Source: Triticum aestivum
Lineage: Eukaryota; Streptophyta; Magnoliopsida; Poales; Poaceae
Assembly: GCF_018294505.1 (NCBI RefSeq)
Contig: NC_057809.1
Location: 132,158,979 to 132,222,978 of the forward strand
Reading direction: 5' to 3'
DNA length: 64,000 nt
Positions 1 to 11,108 of this stretch are shown here, one piece after another. Position 1 is the first letter of the stretch, and each line of letters starts with the position of its first letter. Under the pieces are notes generated by a model. The model worked only from the letters and a program-made list of their open reading frames with translations, had not been told where the DNA came from and made no database searches. The position numbers were made by a program, and so were the translations under genes.

Positions 1-28
1 GTTGACAAATGTAATACGTAATGAAAAA

Positions 29-230
29 GGATGGCCTGATACAATTCACATATAAGATGACTGGCTAAGCAGGATGGCATTACAAAATTCGCATATATGA
101 TGCCTGGCTAAACAAGATGGCGTTGCATAATTCACATAAACGATGAATAAACTAAACAAATGGCATTCACACAAAGCATGTCTAAACTAAGCAGATGACA
201 TATTTGATGTATAAAGTAAGCAATGCAAGG
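29..230. repeat. Degenerate 43-bp tandem array
   Basis: A GATGG-containing unit recurs at 30, 73, 116 and 159, exactly 43 bp apart, followed by a shortened fifth unit near 194. Each unit holds a GATGGC start, a TTCACAT-like middle and a GGCTAA/ACTAA end. Units are diverged, so the array is old. It could be intronic or subterminal transposon sequence; nothing here decides. Confidence 0.75.
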
Positions 231-410
231 CACCATATGCATGATATAACCAACATCAGCAAGCCAAGTTAGAGCGAAGACCTCAGGGGGTAAGTAGGAG
301 TTGTATTCTCCTTCTGAATCCCCCTCGGAAGAAATTTCTTCCTCTTGATTACAATCCGAAATGGGTGGAGGGGGGCTGCCTTTGCGCCTACCATGGAGCG
401 ACATCTGCAT
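132..410 (-). CDS. Possible exon of an unrecognised protein (may be spurious)
   Basis: An open stretch of 92 codons read on the minus strand. Just upstream lies a pyrimidine-rich tract ending in CAG (405-407), which looks like a 3' splice site, so a coding exon could begin at 404. The first half is compositionally protein-like, with a basic start, a PPPP run and then an acidic Glu/Ser/Asp-rich segment. The second half is hydrophobic with several His and runs into the 43-bp repeat array, so it is probably not coding. I do not recognise the family and see no domain. A fragment of a host gene or of an older transposon are both possible. Confidence 0.2.
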   Translation of the reverse strand: MQMSLHGRRKGSPPPPISDCNQEEEISSEGDSEGEYNSYLPPEVFALTWLADVGYIMHMVPCIAYFIHQICHLLSLDMLCVNAICLVYSSFM

Positions 411-840
411 GAAATTTTATTGCCACGCAAGGCTCGTCTCTTTTGCTCTACATGTTCAGTTCCATTATGTACAATAACTGACATGCATAGGAATAAAACA
501 TAGTGAGATTATGTAAGGAGTGCATGCAGAAATCCAGAGTGATGGTAGCAACTTGTGGATAGACCCAAAACCGATGATAGCAGGCAGATAATGTCTTCAG
601 TTAAAAAAATACATATAATGGCTTCTTTACTGTTTGTTTCCCCACCCAACATGAAACTCATAGTAGACACCAGAGATTAACCATATAGTAGATAGATACT
701 ATTGATTGCGGCCCCGATATGTACCCCACAACCATTTAAAAACTCAAGTTGGACCATTAGTTTGGAGCTGACTCAGAGTCTAATCGGTGAACATGATGAT
801 AAAGTAGCATATAATATTAAGCGATGCATAACATAAGCAG

Positions 841-1020
841 ACACGAAAGAGTGCGACCTCTCTTGCAGACCCGTGTAGTCCTCGAGGTCATCTGCTTGGT
901 TGATGATGGTAATGTAGTTGTCATGGCTGCCCGCGGCGGGGAAGAAGATCTGAGGCGGCGAAAGACAGTCTGGATGCCGGATCCCTACTGTGATGGACCC
1001 TTCTGTCGTTGGGGCAGCTG
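841..1020. repeat. Diverged duplicate of the segment at 48453-48635
   Basis: This segment and 48453-48635 share blocks in the same order: an ACCTCT block, a TTGGTTG-like block, GGGAAGAAGATCT followed by AGGC, and GTGATGGA with a following TTGGNGCAGCT block. Without the 46.6-kb insertion between them the copies would lie less than 1 kb apart, so this is an old local duplication in the low-copy flank. No intact reading frame covers either copy. Confidence 0.5.
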
Positions 1021-1108
1021 AGCTAGGGTGGATGATGGCGCATCAGGAGTGGGACAAACCACACAAGGTTTTCTTTGACAACTATCTGTAAGAGAAGTAA
1101 TTCTGTAA

Positions 1109-1435
1109 GGGCTCATTTGAATTGGAGGATTCTAACAACACAGGGATTGGAACTACATAGTAACAGGATAGGAATGCTCGTGCAAAACAGAGAATTTAAA
1201 AACACAGGATTTCTGCCAATCTGGGTGTTTGGTTCATAAGAATTGGAAGATCACAGGATGCAAAGAAGCATGATGGGATTAAGTCAAACCACAAGAAAAT
1301 GTACGATTATAATGCTATTATGCTACTATCTCTTAGTCGTGTGCTTCATGAATAGGAATTTGAAAAGGATGACAAGTGGATATTCCTACGTTTTTTATTT
1401 CAAAGAGACAGTAAAGGAACAAATCCTACAGTTTT
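1109..1435. mobile_element. MITE-like element, left part, split by element 1
   Basis: AT-rich sequence made of GGAATTGGA/AGGATT-like motifs in the style of Tourist/Harbinger-type or related MITEs, including a GGGTGTTTGGTTCAT motif near 1222 typical of such termini. It stops at the GTTTT target site of element 1 (1431-1435) and resumes at 48059 with CCTTT- and CCAATTCC-rich sequence, the complement of its left half. I could not define clean terminal inverted repeats or its own TSD, so the class is uncertain. Confidence 0.45.
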
Positions 1436-2212
1436 TGTCGGAGTAATGACCACGGGTAGCTTCATCTGCTCCCCATGGCGATTCAAGACATCGGGGCCGG
1501 CTGCGCCCCTCAAGCCTCGAAGACGAAGAGCCGCCTTCTCAGGGCCGTCTGGTCCAAGCGACCGGCTGCCATAGGGCGGTAGTTCTCAGAAGACGGCCAT
1601 GAGGTGGGCTGACTCCTAGCAGACGGCCTCCAGAGAGGCCGGCTCCTAGCAGGCGGCCCCCCTCGGCCCCCTTGAAGTTTGCACCACAATATGACAATGA
1701 GACGGGGCGTGGCTACAGTGCAGCCTACCACCCCTGAATCTAGGGCAAAGCGTGGCCACAGTGCTGCGTACTGGGCGGACATCCCCCGCCCGGCGCGGCA
1801 CTGTTGCCACATAGCCCATGACATCACCCATGGCAAAGGAGACCATGCTCCCACTACGAACTGTCGGTACGGCCCATAGACGGCGGGCCCTACCTGTCCG
1901 TGAGAGACCGACTCCTGACCAGAAGGCACCGGGGAGGCCGACTCCCCACGAGGTGGCCCTCCCCTCCCTCAAAGTCTGTGCGCCATTAATCGAAAGAGAC
2001 GCGGAATGGCTACAGTGAACACCCACCAGGCGGCGGCACTGTAGCCACGCTCTCCCCGACAAAGCATGCATCATCAGTGGCACTGCCACAGTAATAAGCA
2101 GTCGGTAGGACCCGCCAGCAGCGGGCGCGGCCTGTCGCCAAGTATGAGACATCCGGCGGGACCCACCAGGCGGCGGGCCCCAGTGGCCGGCGGAGAATCC
2201 GACGACCATAGA
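1436..2212 (+). repeat. Element 1 5' LTR, first part
   Basis: This matches 46827-47665 of the 3' LTR with about one difference per ten bases over the first 100. The LTR is cut at 2212 by element 2 and continues at 11109. Both parts together are about 1166 bp, against 1227 bp for the 3' LTR; most of the gap is a 53-bp tandem duplication present only in the 3' copy. Confidence 0.93.
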
Positions 2213-3100
2213 TGTCGGATGTGGGGTTCCGACAAACCCTTAAGGTTCGACCACTAGGGTGCGCACGAAGTCTTTTCCTCCCACCGATCTACGCCCTAGC
2301 TCCCTAAGATCTCGCGGACGAACTCGATGAACTCGCAACACAGAAAGACACAAGATTTATACTGGTTCAGGCCACTGTTGTGGTGTAATACCCTTCTCCA
2401 GTGTGGTGGTGGATTGCCTCTTGGGCTGATGATGAACAATATAAGGGGAAGAACAGCCTCCTGAGGGTGAGGTGTTCTCGTGCTTGGCTAACTTGTGTGT
2501 GTGGGGATGATCTTCCAGCCCCTACCTATGGTGGTGGCTAGTCCTATTTATAGAGGCCCTGGTCCTCTTCCCAAATATTAAGCGGGAAGGGAGCCAACAA
2601 CATCGGGCAATTTTGAAGGGGGATAGCTAGTACAAGCTATCCTGACAAAGGTGGTCTCCGCCTGCGAAAGGCTCTGGTGGTGATGCCGTCTTGGGCTCCA
2701 CAATGCCTTCGTCTTGCCATCCTTCTGGTCTTGGTCTTGTTGCACCGATATGGCAACCTTTGCATCATGCCTCGGTACTCCTCGCCCGCGCTGGCCTCCT
2801 TAGCACCAAAGAGGAAACAAGGATGCTGCGGGCGCTGGCGCCCGCCTGATGTCGACGTCATGGCTCATGTCACGAGAGCCTCATGAGGTTTGCCTCGCCT
2901 TGTTATCTCCGCCCCTCGTGAGCCTGCCCGACTAGGCCACTCCAGAGGAGGTCTTGTGTTGTCCGCCTCGCGAGGCTTGGCCCCTCGCGAGGGTCTTGGA
3001 TGCCTTGTTGATGAAGATGGGTCGTACGACCCGCTGGCTTAGCCATGCTGCGGGCCGCAGGCAGGCAAGTCTGGGGACCCCCGTTCCCAGAATGTCGACA
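2213..3100 (-). repeat. Element 2 3' LTR
   Basis: This 888-bp LTR pairs with 10249-11108. Compared with its partner it retains 17 bp near 2970 (GCGAGGCTTGGCCCCTC) lying between CTCGCGAGG repeats, and about 12 bp near 2830; both look like slippage-type deletions in the other copy. Confidence 0.93.
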
Positions 3101-3396
3101 GTAGCCCCCGGGCCCAAGGTGCGCTCGGGCTTGGCTTCGTGGTGAATCCAAGGGTCAAGTACGGAGCACCGCGGGCCCCCAGAAGCCTGCGGCCTCGGTT
3201 GACGCATGGCGGTTGATTGGACGTGGGCGTCTCCGCTTCCCCATAGTACCTCGGCAACTGCACGACTTGACAAAAGGCTGGCGCAGGCAGCACTCGCCTT
3301 CATTGCTTCTTCTTCGCCTTGCTTCAGATCCCCTTCCTTGCTCTCCGCCATCGCTATCTCCAGATCCATCCCAATCTCACCCCATAGCCGCAATTC

Positions 3397-5653
3397 ATGG
3401 CGCCGCGCAAGGCCAAGGCTTCCTCAGTGTCGGCTTGGTATGAGCCGGCCCTCGAGGCACCCTCCATCACGGAGAAGAGCCTCGCCTCCGTGAGCCTGCT
3501 GACGGCGGGCGAAAGTAATGAGTGGGGGGAGACCGAGCTCCGGCTTGCGTCAGGCGTGCCGGAGCCCAAGGAAAGCACCTTCTTCCCCTTCTTCTCGAGC
3601 AGTGTCGCCGTCGGGTTGGTTCCTCCCTTCTCTGATTTCTTTTACGAAGTCCTCGACCACTACGGGCTGCAGGCGTTGCATCTCCATCCCAACTCTGTCC
3701 TCCTCCTGTCCATCTTTGCCTACTACTGTGAGGTGTACCTGGGCATGATGCCGTCCGTGGCGCTCCTACGCCATTTCTTCTTCCTCCGTGTCAGCGAGGG
3801 TCACATTTCCGTATGCGCTAACTTCGTCGCATCCGGAAAGGCCAACTCGATCTCGAGCACCAGGAAGAGGGCCGACAACATTCGATCCAAATGGGTCATG
3901 ATGGACGCCAAGTGCGCTGATCCGTGTCTGGCGCTGCCTACGGTGGCGCACTCTCTCCATGGGGGGTGGCCCAGGGTGGAGCTTGCTGATGAGCGGCATC
4001 ATCTGTGTTGGGGCAGATGGTGACCGACCTGAAGCCGGGCAACGTGAGGGCGGCGAAGGTTACAAGGGTCATTCTTCTTAGGGAGTTTAGGGAGCCTCGC
4101 GGGGAAGAAGAGGAGGACCCGGAGAAGACTCTGGAAGAGGTGGGGGAGACTTCCCCTCTGATCAAGGCCGAGATCCTCCGCGCCCTTCCTGACGATGCCG
4201 AGGCCGACACTCGCCAAAGGGAGAGGGAGCAGCCCCCCATCCCGACGTGGGGTAGGTTGTTGCTGGTGCCTCGCGATGCCACCTCCATCCCGATGCTGTC
4301 AGGCTTCAGGCTTCCTAAGCGGAAGTATGTCGCGGTGGATCAATAAGTGTCTCAAGCTTCGCCTTGTCCCTGTTTGTACTCATCATTTCCTAATGTTGGC
4401 CCTTGGTTGATCAGGCCGACATCTTCTGCGAAGAAAAGGAAGGAGGATGCGGTGTCCGTGCCTCCTTCCTCAGAGAAAGGGGGTAGCAGCGACCGCATCT
4501 CCCCAGCTCGGTCGTCCTCGCGGGGCCAAGAGGAGCATTGCCACGTGGAACCAGCCCCCATGGCCCAGCTAGCTCCGGAGGTGCCGGTGCCTGGCGCGGC
4601 CGATGAGGTTCCAACTACTTTGGAAGTCGCGGTTTCCCAGACCCTGGTGACGATGTTGCCTCCTCCCACTGCTGCACCTCCACTCTGAGGTTCTTCTGCT
4701 CCTGCTGCTACTCTGGAACATGCTCTCTCGGAGATGACCCGGCTGCAGGCGGATCTCCTAGGCGCATACCCACGCCTTATGGCCGGGCGTCTGGAGCCGG
4801 CCTCAGGCTGGCTCCATTCCGACTTGGCGGTTTGCGCGGCGCTGGGCCAGGCCGCTGCGGCTTCTGAGAAGGAGAAACAGAGTGCTGCCAACATCGCAGC
4901 CGATCGTGAGATGGCGTTAAAAGATGCCAAGGCCGCCCGCGACCGCTACCAGATGCTGGAGGACGAGCTGCAGGGCCTACGCACCAAGCACGCCGAAGAA
5001 GCACGCTGCCACCAAGTGAGGGAGGAGAAATGAAGGCCCGGGAGGACGCCGTCAAGAATCGTGATGTTGGGCTGGCGGAGTTGGGGCGGGCACAGGCCGC
5101 CGAGCGTAACCAGTTGGAAGAGCTCGAGCGGGAGGCGAAGGCGAGGGAGGCCGAACTCGACGCCAAGGCGCGAGTCCTGACCGAAGACCGTGCGGCCTTT
5201 ACCGATCTTGATAAGAGGTCCCGCAAGGCCCTGAAGACGCTCTACAAGCACGACCTGGAGAAGTCGCTGACCACCGACGAGGACGGCCCCGCCCGGCCGC
5301 TTCCTCTCTTGGTGAAGGCGCTCGAGGAAGTCATTGATGGCGTCGGTCCTATGGCGAAGGCGGAAGCTCGCGTTCTGTCTTTAGCTCCATTGACTTGTGT
5401 CTTCAGCCACCTGCACCTTCGTGACCCCAATGCTTGCCTTGATGAGCTGCTGGAGCCTGTGGCTAAAGACCAATACGAGGCTGCCGCCGTAGCCGTGCAA
5501 GGTCAGGTGGAGGCCTTGCTAAAAAATTTTCGCGGCTTTGTCTCCTCTCCTCTGTCTGGTGATGTCACCGATCCTGTGGCTGGTGGTGAAGGTGAAGACA
5601 ACGTCGCTCACGAGGTAGCTTCTTCCGCAGGTGACGGCGGCGTCCGGGGGTGA
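3397..5653 (+). pseudogene. Element 2 antisense gene, PF04195-like with coiled-coil
   Basis: This is antisense to gag. The ATG at 3397 opens a 208-codon frame with the domain core (DFFYEVLDHYGLQALHLHPN, FAYYCEVYLGMMPSVALLRHFF). A frameshift near 4000 moves to the frame of 4005-4346. A probable intron (about 4347-4412, ending TTGATCAG) leads to a Ser/Pro-rich segment, a TGA at 4686, then a long coiled-coil (about 4730-5240; many Ala, Glu, Arg, Lys) crossing another frameshift near 5030. The C terminus at 5653 is acidic. It is the same kind of gene as in elements 1, 3 and 6. Function unknown; expression is unproven. Confidence 0.75.
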
Positions 5654-5810
5654 CCTGCGGCTACCCTCCTGTTTTGTTTCTGCAACATGCATTAGGCCTT
5701 GGGGAGGCGTTTATACTTTTCATTTGATATCATGAAGACAATGTGTGAGGACAATGCGTTTGTAATATTTGCTTCAAGATTTTCTGATATCCTTCCTATT
5801 TGCTTTGCGT

Positions 5811-6140
5811 TCTGCGTCGGCAGAGCCCGGCCCCGCGCATACCTCAACCGCCATTGGGCCAACCGGAGACCAGGGCGGACCAAGGAGTGAGGGGCTACGT
5901 GACCAGTTAGGCTCCTGAGTCGCGATGCTCAGGAGTCCCCCTTGACGCGCAAACAACTTATAGGGAGAGTTCACGAGGATAGACTGATGTTCTACGTCGG
6001 CAGGGCCCGCCCCCACACATATCTCAACTGCCGTTGGGCCGACCAAAGACCAGGATGGACCAAGGAGTGAGGGGTTACGTGACCAGTTAGGCTCCTCAGT
6101 CGTGATGCTCAGGAGTCCCCCTTGACGTGCAAACAATTTC
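5811..6140. repeat. 180-bp direct repeat with a hairpin
   Basis: TCTGCGTCGG at 5811 and TCTACGTCGG at 5991 open two tandem copies 180 bp apart. Each contains a near-palindrome, CTCCTGAG-TCGCGATG-CTCAGGAG at 5912-5935 and its one-mismatch version at 6092-6115. A third, more diverged hairpin lies near 6763-6788. Element 4 has related hairpins at about 24241 and 24608. Confidence 0.8.
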
Positions 6141-7072
6141 CATACCTGCACTCGCCGAGGCCTCGGGAGGGGCGCGCGACGCCCAGGTCCAGGAGACCTG
6201 GTTGGGTGGCGTGCGCTTGGGTGTGGTCCGAGCGCAGCCCCCGTGCCCAGCCCCCTCGCGCAGCTATCCCGAGGGGAGGCGTTGCGGTGAGGCCAGATGC
6301 TGAGGTCTGGGCTCCCCGAGGTTGGTACGACCGTGGGGCCGCCCTCAGTTGTTTATCACCAGCCCGGAGCATAGTGCTTCCGCTTGTGCACAGGCATAGC
6401 CACTCCTCGGCAGTGTCAACGGCCAGCGCAGAGCATGGTGCTTCCACTTGTGCGTGGGATGGGGACCCCTCCAAGAGGAGCCCTAGGGGCATGTACAGCC
6501 CCGCCCCGACACGTGGCTTGCACGGCAGGGCTGCGAGGTGTGTCTGGGCACTCGTGAGCCGGCACGGGACTCACGAGGCCCTACCTCAAGGCGGGTTGCG
6601 CCTGGTCTTGAGTCCTGGTGGATGTGTGTCCCTGCAAGGCGGTTAGGTGCAAGCACTCTACGTCCTCAGGTCTCGGCCCTCGAGCGAGCTCAGCCGCCGC
6701 TGGTATGCCAGGTCGCGATGCCGTGGTCAAGGGCAGGGGTGAGGGCTGGAGAGCCAGTCAGAGCTCCTGAGTCGCGATGCTCAGGAGCCCCCCTTTTAAC
6801 GCGCAAGCGAATTGCACGGGGTGAATGTACCCGCAGCAGGTGACAATCGAGCAGGCAATATTCGTAGGTAGGTTAAGCAGGGAAGGTAAATTAGCTTGGG
6901 TAAATGCAGGAAGATACATGCCACTGGGTCCAGCCCGAGCGGCTTGGGGATGATGCGGCCCGAGGGGCGCCCCCAGCAAGACAAGCTAAAAGACATGAGC
7001 CAAAAGGGATACATGCCGCAGGGACGGACCCACGCGGCCTGGGAATAATGCAGCCCAAGGGCGCTCCCAGCT
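6141..7072. other. Element 2 noncoding stretch
   Basis: GC-rich sequence with a diverged third hairpin unit (6763-6788) and two related blocks near 6918 and 7015 (GGATGATGCGGCCCGAGGGG / AATAATGCAGCCCAAGGGCG). The open frames here have no homology I recognise and look incidental. Confidence 0.55.
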
Positions 7073-7156
7073 TAAACGGGTTTGGAAGATGTCACCTGGT
7101 TCTGTAGACGAAGTAGAGTTGGCGCAGCTGAAGGCGTGCGTCGAAGAAATGACTCC

Positions 7157-7492
7157 TCATGAGCCACCGGAGCCCTGAGCCTCGGGAGGCTCTGGGGGCT
7201 CAGGAGGCTCCCTGAAGACCGTCTCCGTTTCCTCCAGGACGGCGCGGTACCTGGCCTCTCGAGCCGCCAGGTCACGCCGCATGTTGCGCCGATAGGCCGA
7301 CGCCACGCTCGGCAAGTCGAGGGGCATGCAAACGTAGCTGTGTGGCGGGCCCTCACAACGGCCCACACGTGAAGGCCAGAAGCGCTCCTGACACGCGACC
7401 CTGTTGAGCCATGGGACGTCCATGCAGACGCGCAACTCAGCACCCTCGCCTGGGTGGTGAGCTGCGCCTTGTGAGCGGCTGTCGCCGCGCAT
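7157..7492 (-). CDS. Element 2 truncated RT remnant
   Basis: An open stretch of 111 codons. LRVCMDVPWLN resembles the RT block WRVCVDYTDLN, and SYVCMPLDLPSVASAYRRNM resembles the block CYVTMPFGLKNAGATYQR. The intervening LDAYSGYHQ segment and the catalytic YVDD are missing, leaving a Pro/Arg-rich bridge, and the end is a Glu/Pro-rich tail. The same arrangement is found in element 4 (25263-25709). It cannot be an active polymerase. Confidence 0.65.
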   Translation of the reverse strand: MRGDSRSQGAAHHPGEGAELRVCMDVPWLNRVACQERFWPSRVGRCEGPPHSYVCMPLDLPSVASAYRRNMRRDLAAREARYRAVLEETETVFREPPEPPEPPEAQGSGGS

Positions 7493-7702
7493 GGCTCTTG
7501 CGTCTTGCAGTTCCTATGTGGTCTTGGCGATGAACTCCTGAGTGGTGGGCACCCCTTGCCCTGTGTTTTCCTGAGGAAAACGTGCCATGTAGCACGCCTC
7601 CAAGTGGTGCCCGAGCGCCTCCCTCGTGAGGTTGGCAAGGCCTGAGGCACTCCAGAAGAGAGCCCCCGAGCCCTGCCCGAGGAGGGCGCTGGGCGCGCCT
7701 TC

Positions 7703-8453
7703 CTATGCGATGGAGGGTGGCGCCCCTGGGATGGATGCTGATCCTGATGAGGCTCCTGCCGCGACGCCATCCTCCCGAGGTCCTGCGCGGCGCAGCTTCT
7801 TCTTCTTGGGGATGGCCTCCGAAGGGCCCTCACTTTTGCTGTCGGGGTCGTCGATTGCTGCAGCTTGGAAGGCGCGCTCGAGGGAGCACACTGCATCCCT
7901 TTCCTCACATGGGACCGTGATGACCCTGCCGCTTCCAGGCATCTTGAGGACGTTATAGCCGTGGTGGGTGACCGCCATGAACTTGGCCAGTACCAGATAC
8001 CCAAGGATGGCGTTGTACGGCAGGCGAATGTGGGCGACATCGAAGTCGATGAGCTCGGTGTGGGTTGTCACGCGTGCCGAAGGTGACAGGCAGGCGGACC
8101 TGCCCTATCGGTGTGGTGGAGCCATCAATCACTCCTGGAAAAGGTTTGGTAGGCTGGAGCTGCTCATATGGCACTTGGAGGTTGTCGAATGTGTCGACGG
8201 ACAGGACGTTGAGCCCTGCACCGCCGTCAATGAGGGTCTTGGTAACCTGCACATTGCTGATGACTGGGGAACACAACATCGGGAGGACGCCGGCGGTGGA
8301 CGCGCACTTGATCTGATCTGTTGAGTCGAAAGTGATGGCACACTGGGACCACTTGAGCGGGCGCGCGGCCTCAAGCTTGGGGAGCACCGCGTTCACCTCG
8401 CGAGCAAACCGTTTGAAGATGCACTGAGAGGCTGGGGCCTGGGCGCCACCCAA
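7703..8453 (-). pseudogene. Element 2 aspartic protease region
   Basis: The first half (8453 down to about 8080) keeps the gag frame and includes TLIDGGAGLNVLS, a protease active site with DGG in place of DTG/DSG. A frameshift near 8075-8095 moves the rest to another frame, which shows NAILGYLVLAKFMAVTHHGY and a lysine-rich KKKKLRR tail, ending at 7703. Element 4 has the same protein unshifted at 25959-26492. Confidence 0.8.
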
Positions 8454-8579
8454 GATGCAGGCGATTGCACGCGGCTCCTGGAAGCCCCCAGCCCCCTCGT
8501 CCTGATGATGATCGTCGTTCCTTCTTGGTGGCAGCAGCGGGGGAAGACCGGCATTGCTTTGGGGGTGATCCTCACAAGG

Positions 8580-10175
8580 CTAGTCCCTCCAGGCCCCCTC
8601 GCGAGGATGGTCTTGCCAGCGGTCCTCACGAGGCCCGTCACGCCATTCCTGGCACGAGCCATGGTCGTCCCAACGTCCGCCTCCACGTCCTCCTCCACGG
8701 CTATAGCCCCGGTCGCTGCGCTCGGGGCGTCGACCGTAGTGTCCTTCTCGTATGGCTCTGAGCTCTTGGCAGTCGCTGGTGTTGTGGGTGTTCAGGTTAT
8801 GGAAAGCGCAGAATGATCGGCTGTTCTTGGATGACTTGGGCTGATCTCTGCCCCGTTTGGTGCCTGGCTCCGCTGCTGCTAGCACCACTGCATCCTTGCG
8901 CTTCACGTCCTTGGCCCTGGCTTTCTTCTCTTCTGTGCACCCGGCTGGCAGCTCAAGGAGAGAGAGGCGCCCCTCCTCAGCTCTTGCGCACTTGGTCGCC
9001 AGGTTGAACAGCTCCTGAGATGTGCAGAGCTCCTCATGGATAGCAAGCTCTTCCTTCATCTTGACGTCACGGACGCCGTCGGAGAACGCGGAGATGATGG
9101 CCTCATCCGTGACCTTGGGGATCTTGAGGCGGGTGTTGTTGAAGCGCTGAATGTACTTCTGGAGGGTCTCCCCTGGCTATTGCTTGATGCGGCGCAGGTC
9201 GCCCGCGGTCGGCGGGCGGTCGCGAGTGCCCTGGAAGTTGGCGACGAAGCGGTCGCGCATCTCGTCCCAGGAGGAGATCGAGCCATGCTGCAGGTTCAGG
9301 AGCCAGGAGCGGGCCCTGTCCTTGAGAGCCATGGGAAACCAGTTTGCCATGACTTTCTCGTCGCCGTTGGCTGCTTCGATGCTCAGCTTGTAGAGTTGCA
9401 AGAACTTCGCGGGGTCGGCGGTGCCTTCATAGCGAGGAGGCAGATCCGGCTTGAACTTGCCTGGCCAGGCAACGCTGCGCAGCTCGGGGGTGAAGGCGTA
9501 GCAGTCGGCCATAGTTATTGGGGCCCTCTTCGGAGGTGGATATTGGTCTTGACAAGGTCCGCACGGCACCGCCGCGGGCAGCACGCGGTCTTGACGAGGC
9601 GGCGCGGGAAGTGCGAGTGCAGCTCCTCGCGGCCGATGGATTTCTTGGCAGCTTCTCTCTTCACGCGCGGGCACCAGACGTGGCGGATCACACCACGGGG
9701 CCGCGCGCCTTGGTGCCAATGCGCCGTCTTTGGGCTGGGGTGGTGGAGGCGCGCCCCGGGCCTCGTCGCCCGTGGACAGCTGAGGGTGAGGCAGAGAGAT
9801 GGATAGCGTCGGGGAGCCCCCTGCGGCTCGGACGAGCTCGGCGACACGGTCGAGCCACTCCTCGTAGAGGTCGTCGACTGGGTGGTAGCGCAGTAGTTCG
9901 TTTGCAGCGAGGAGTGCAGCCCGCGCCTCCATGGGAGCGTGGCATGCATGGGACGAAGAACCGGCCGGGGTCAGCGATGGAGTGGCGGTGCGGCCGTCCT
10001 GCCGTGCCGAAGGATGCAGCGAAGACGCTTGCTGCTCGTTCCCCACCGGGCCGGTGGTAGCATTGGCGGCAGGAGACGGAGAACGACGAGGTGGCTCGCC
10101 GATGGGGGCCGTCTGAGCAACGCGGGCGGTGAGGGCAGCCCGACGCTCAGCTCGAGCATGGTGAGCGTCCGCCAT
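8580..10175 (-). pseudogene. gag: Element 2 gag with one premature stop
   Basis: I chose the ATG at 10175 because the aligned start in element 4 (28295) is the first ATG there. About 330 codons precede a TAG near 9176, where CAG would be expected after RRIKQ; the frame then runs on unbroken to 8580. The capsid-like domain holds WPGKFKPDLPPRYEG, KFLQLYKLSIEAANGDE, FPMALKDRARSWL and the terminal RPPTAGDLRRIKQ. A variant zinc knuckle follows (C-x2-H-x4-H-x4-C, FCAFHNLNTHNTSDC), then an Arg/Gly-rich tail. Protease lies downstream in the same frame. It would package the element RNA. Confidence 0.85.
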
Positions 10176-10228
10176 GGAGACGATGGAGCGACGAAGCGAC
10201 AAACTGATGGAAGGGAAGCTATGACGCA

Positions 10229-10246
10229 CCCCTACCTGGTGCGCCA
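10229..10246 (-). promoter_or_regulatory. Element 2 primer binding site
   Basis: On the minus strand TGGCGCACCAGGTAGGGG starts two bases inside the LTR. Element 4 has the same site with one base changed. I did not assign the tRNA. Confidence 0.65.
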
Positions 10247-10248
10247 AA

Positions 10249-11108
10249 TGTCAGATGTGGGGTTCCGGCAACCCTTAAGGTTCGAACACTAGGGTGCGCA
10301 CGAAGTCTTTTCCTCCCACCGATCTACGCCCTAGCTCGCTAAGATCTCGCGGACGAACTCGACGAACTCGCAACACAGAAAGACACAAGATTTATACTGG
10401 TTCGGGCCACCGTTGTGGTGTAATACCCTTCTCCAGTGTGGTGGTGGATTGCCTCTTGGGCTGATGATGAAAAATACAAGGGGAAGAACAGCCTCCTGAG
10501 GGTGAGGTGTTCTCGTGCTTGGCTAACTTGTGTGTGTGGGAATGATCTTCCGGCCCTGCCTATGGTGGTGGCTAGTCCTATTTATAGAGGCCATGGTCCT
10601 CTTCCCAAATATTAAGCGGGAAGGGAGCCAACAACAGTGGGCAATTTTGAAGGGGGATAGCTAGTACAAGCTATCCTGACAAAGGTGGTCTCCGCTTGCG
10701 AAAGGCTCTGGTGGTGACACCGTCTTGGGCTCCACAATGCCTCCGTCTTGCCATCCTTCTGGTCTTGGTCTTGTTGCACCGACATGGCAACCTTTGCCTG
10801 ATGCATCGGTACTCCTCGCCTACGTTGGCCTCCTTAGCACCAACGAGGAAACAAGGACGCTGCGCCCGCCTGATGTCGATCGTCATGGCTCACGTCACGA
10901 GAGCCTCGTGAGGTTTCCCTCGCCTTGTTATCTCCACCCCTCGTGAGCCTGCCCGACTAGGCCACTCCAGAGGAGGTCTTGTGTCGTCCGCCTCGCGAGG
11001 GTCTTGGATGCCTTGTTGATGAAGATGGGCCGTACGGCCCGCTGGCTTAGCCACGCCGCGGGCCGCAGGCAGGCAAGTCTGGGGACCCCCGTTCCCAGAA
11101 CGCCGACA
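10249..11108 (-). repeat. Element 2 5' LTR
   Basis: This 860-bp LTR begins (plus strand) TGTCAGATGTGG and ends GCCGACA. On the minus strand it is upstream of the PBS and gag. Confidence 0.93.

Larger units (their letters stand above)
2213..11108 (-). mobile_element. Element 2: non-autonomous Ty3/gypsy element
   Basis: The boundaries are TGTCGGATG at 2213 and CGCCGACA at 11108, with TSD ATAGA at 2208-2212 and 11109-11113. The PBS, gag and protease are all on the minus strand. The element has gag, protease and an RT remnant but no RNase H or integrase, plus an antisense gene on the plus strand. It is inserted in the element 1 5' LTR. LTRs, PBS and gag are related to element 4. Confidence 0.95.

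Noticed and set aside
30..230. CRISPR-like regular repeats
   Set aside because: The 43-bp units are tandem with no spacer structure, diverged, and the genome is a plant.
7072..8040. 322-codon minus-strand ORF
   Set aside because: It is in a different frame from the recognisable protease and RT remnant and is Arg/Ser/Pro-rich with no motif.
9036..9806. 256-codon plus-strand ORF
   Set aside because: It is the shadow of the element 2 gag on the opposite strand.
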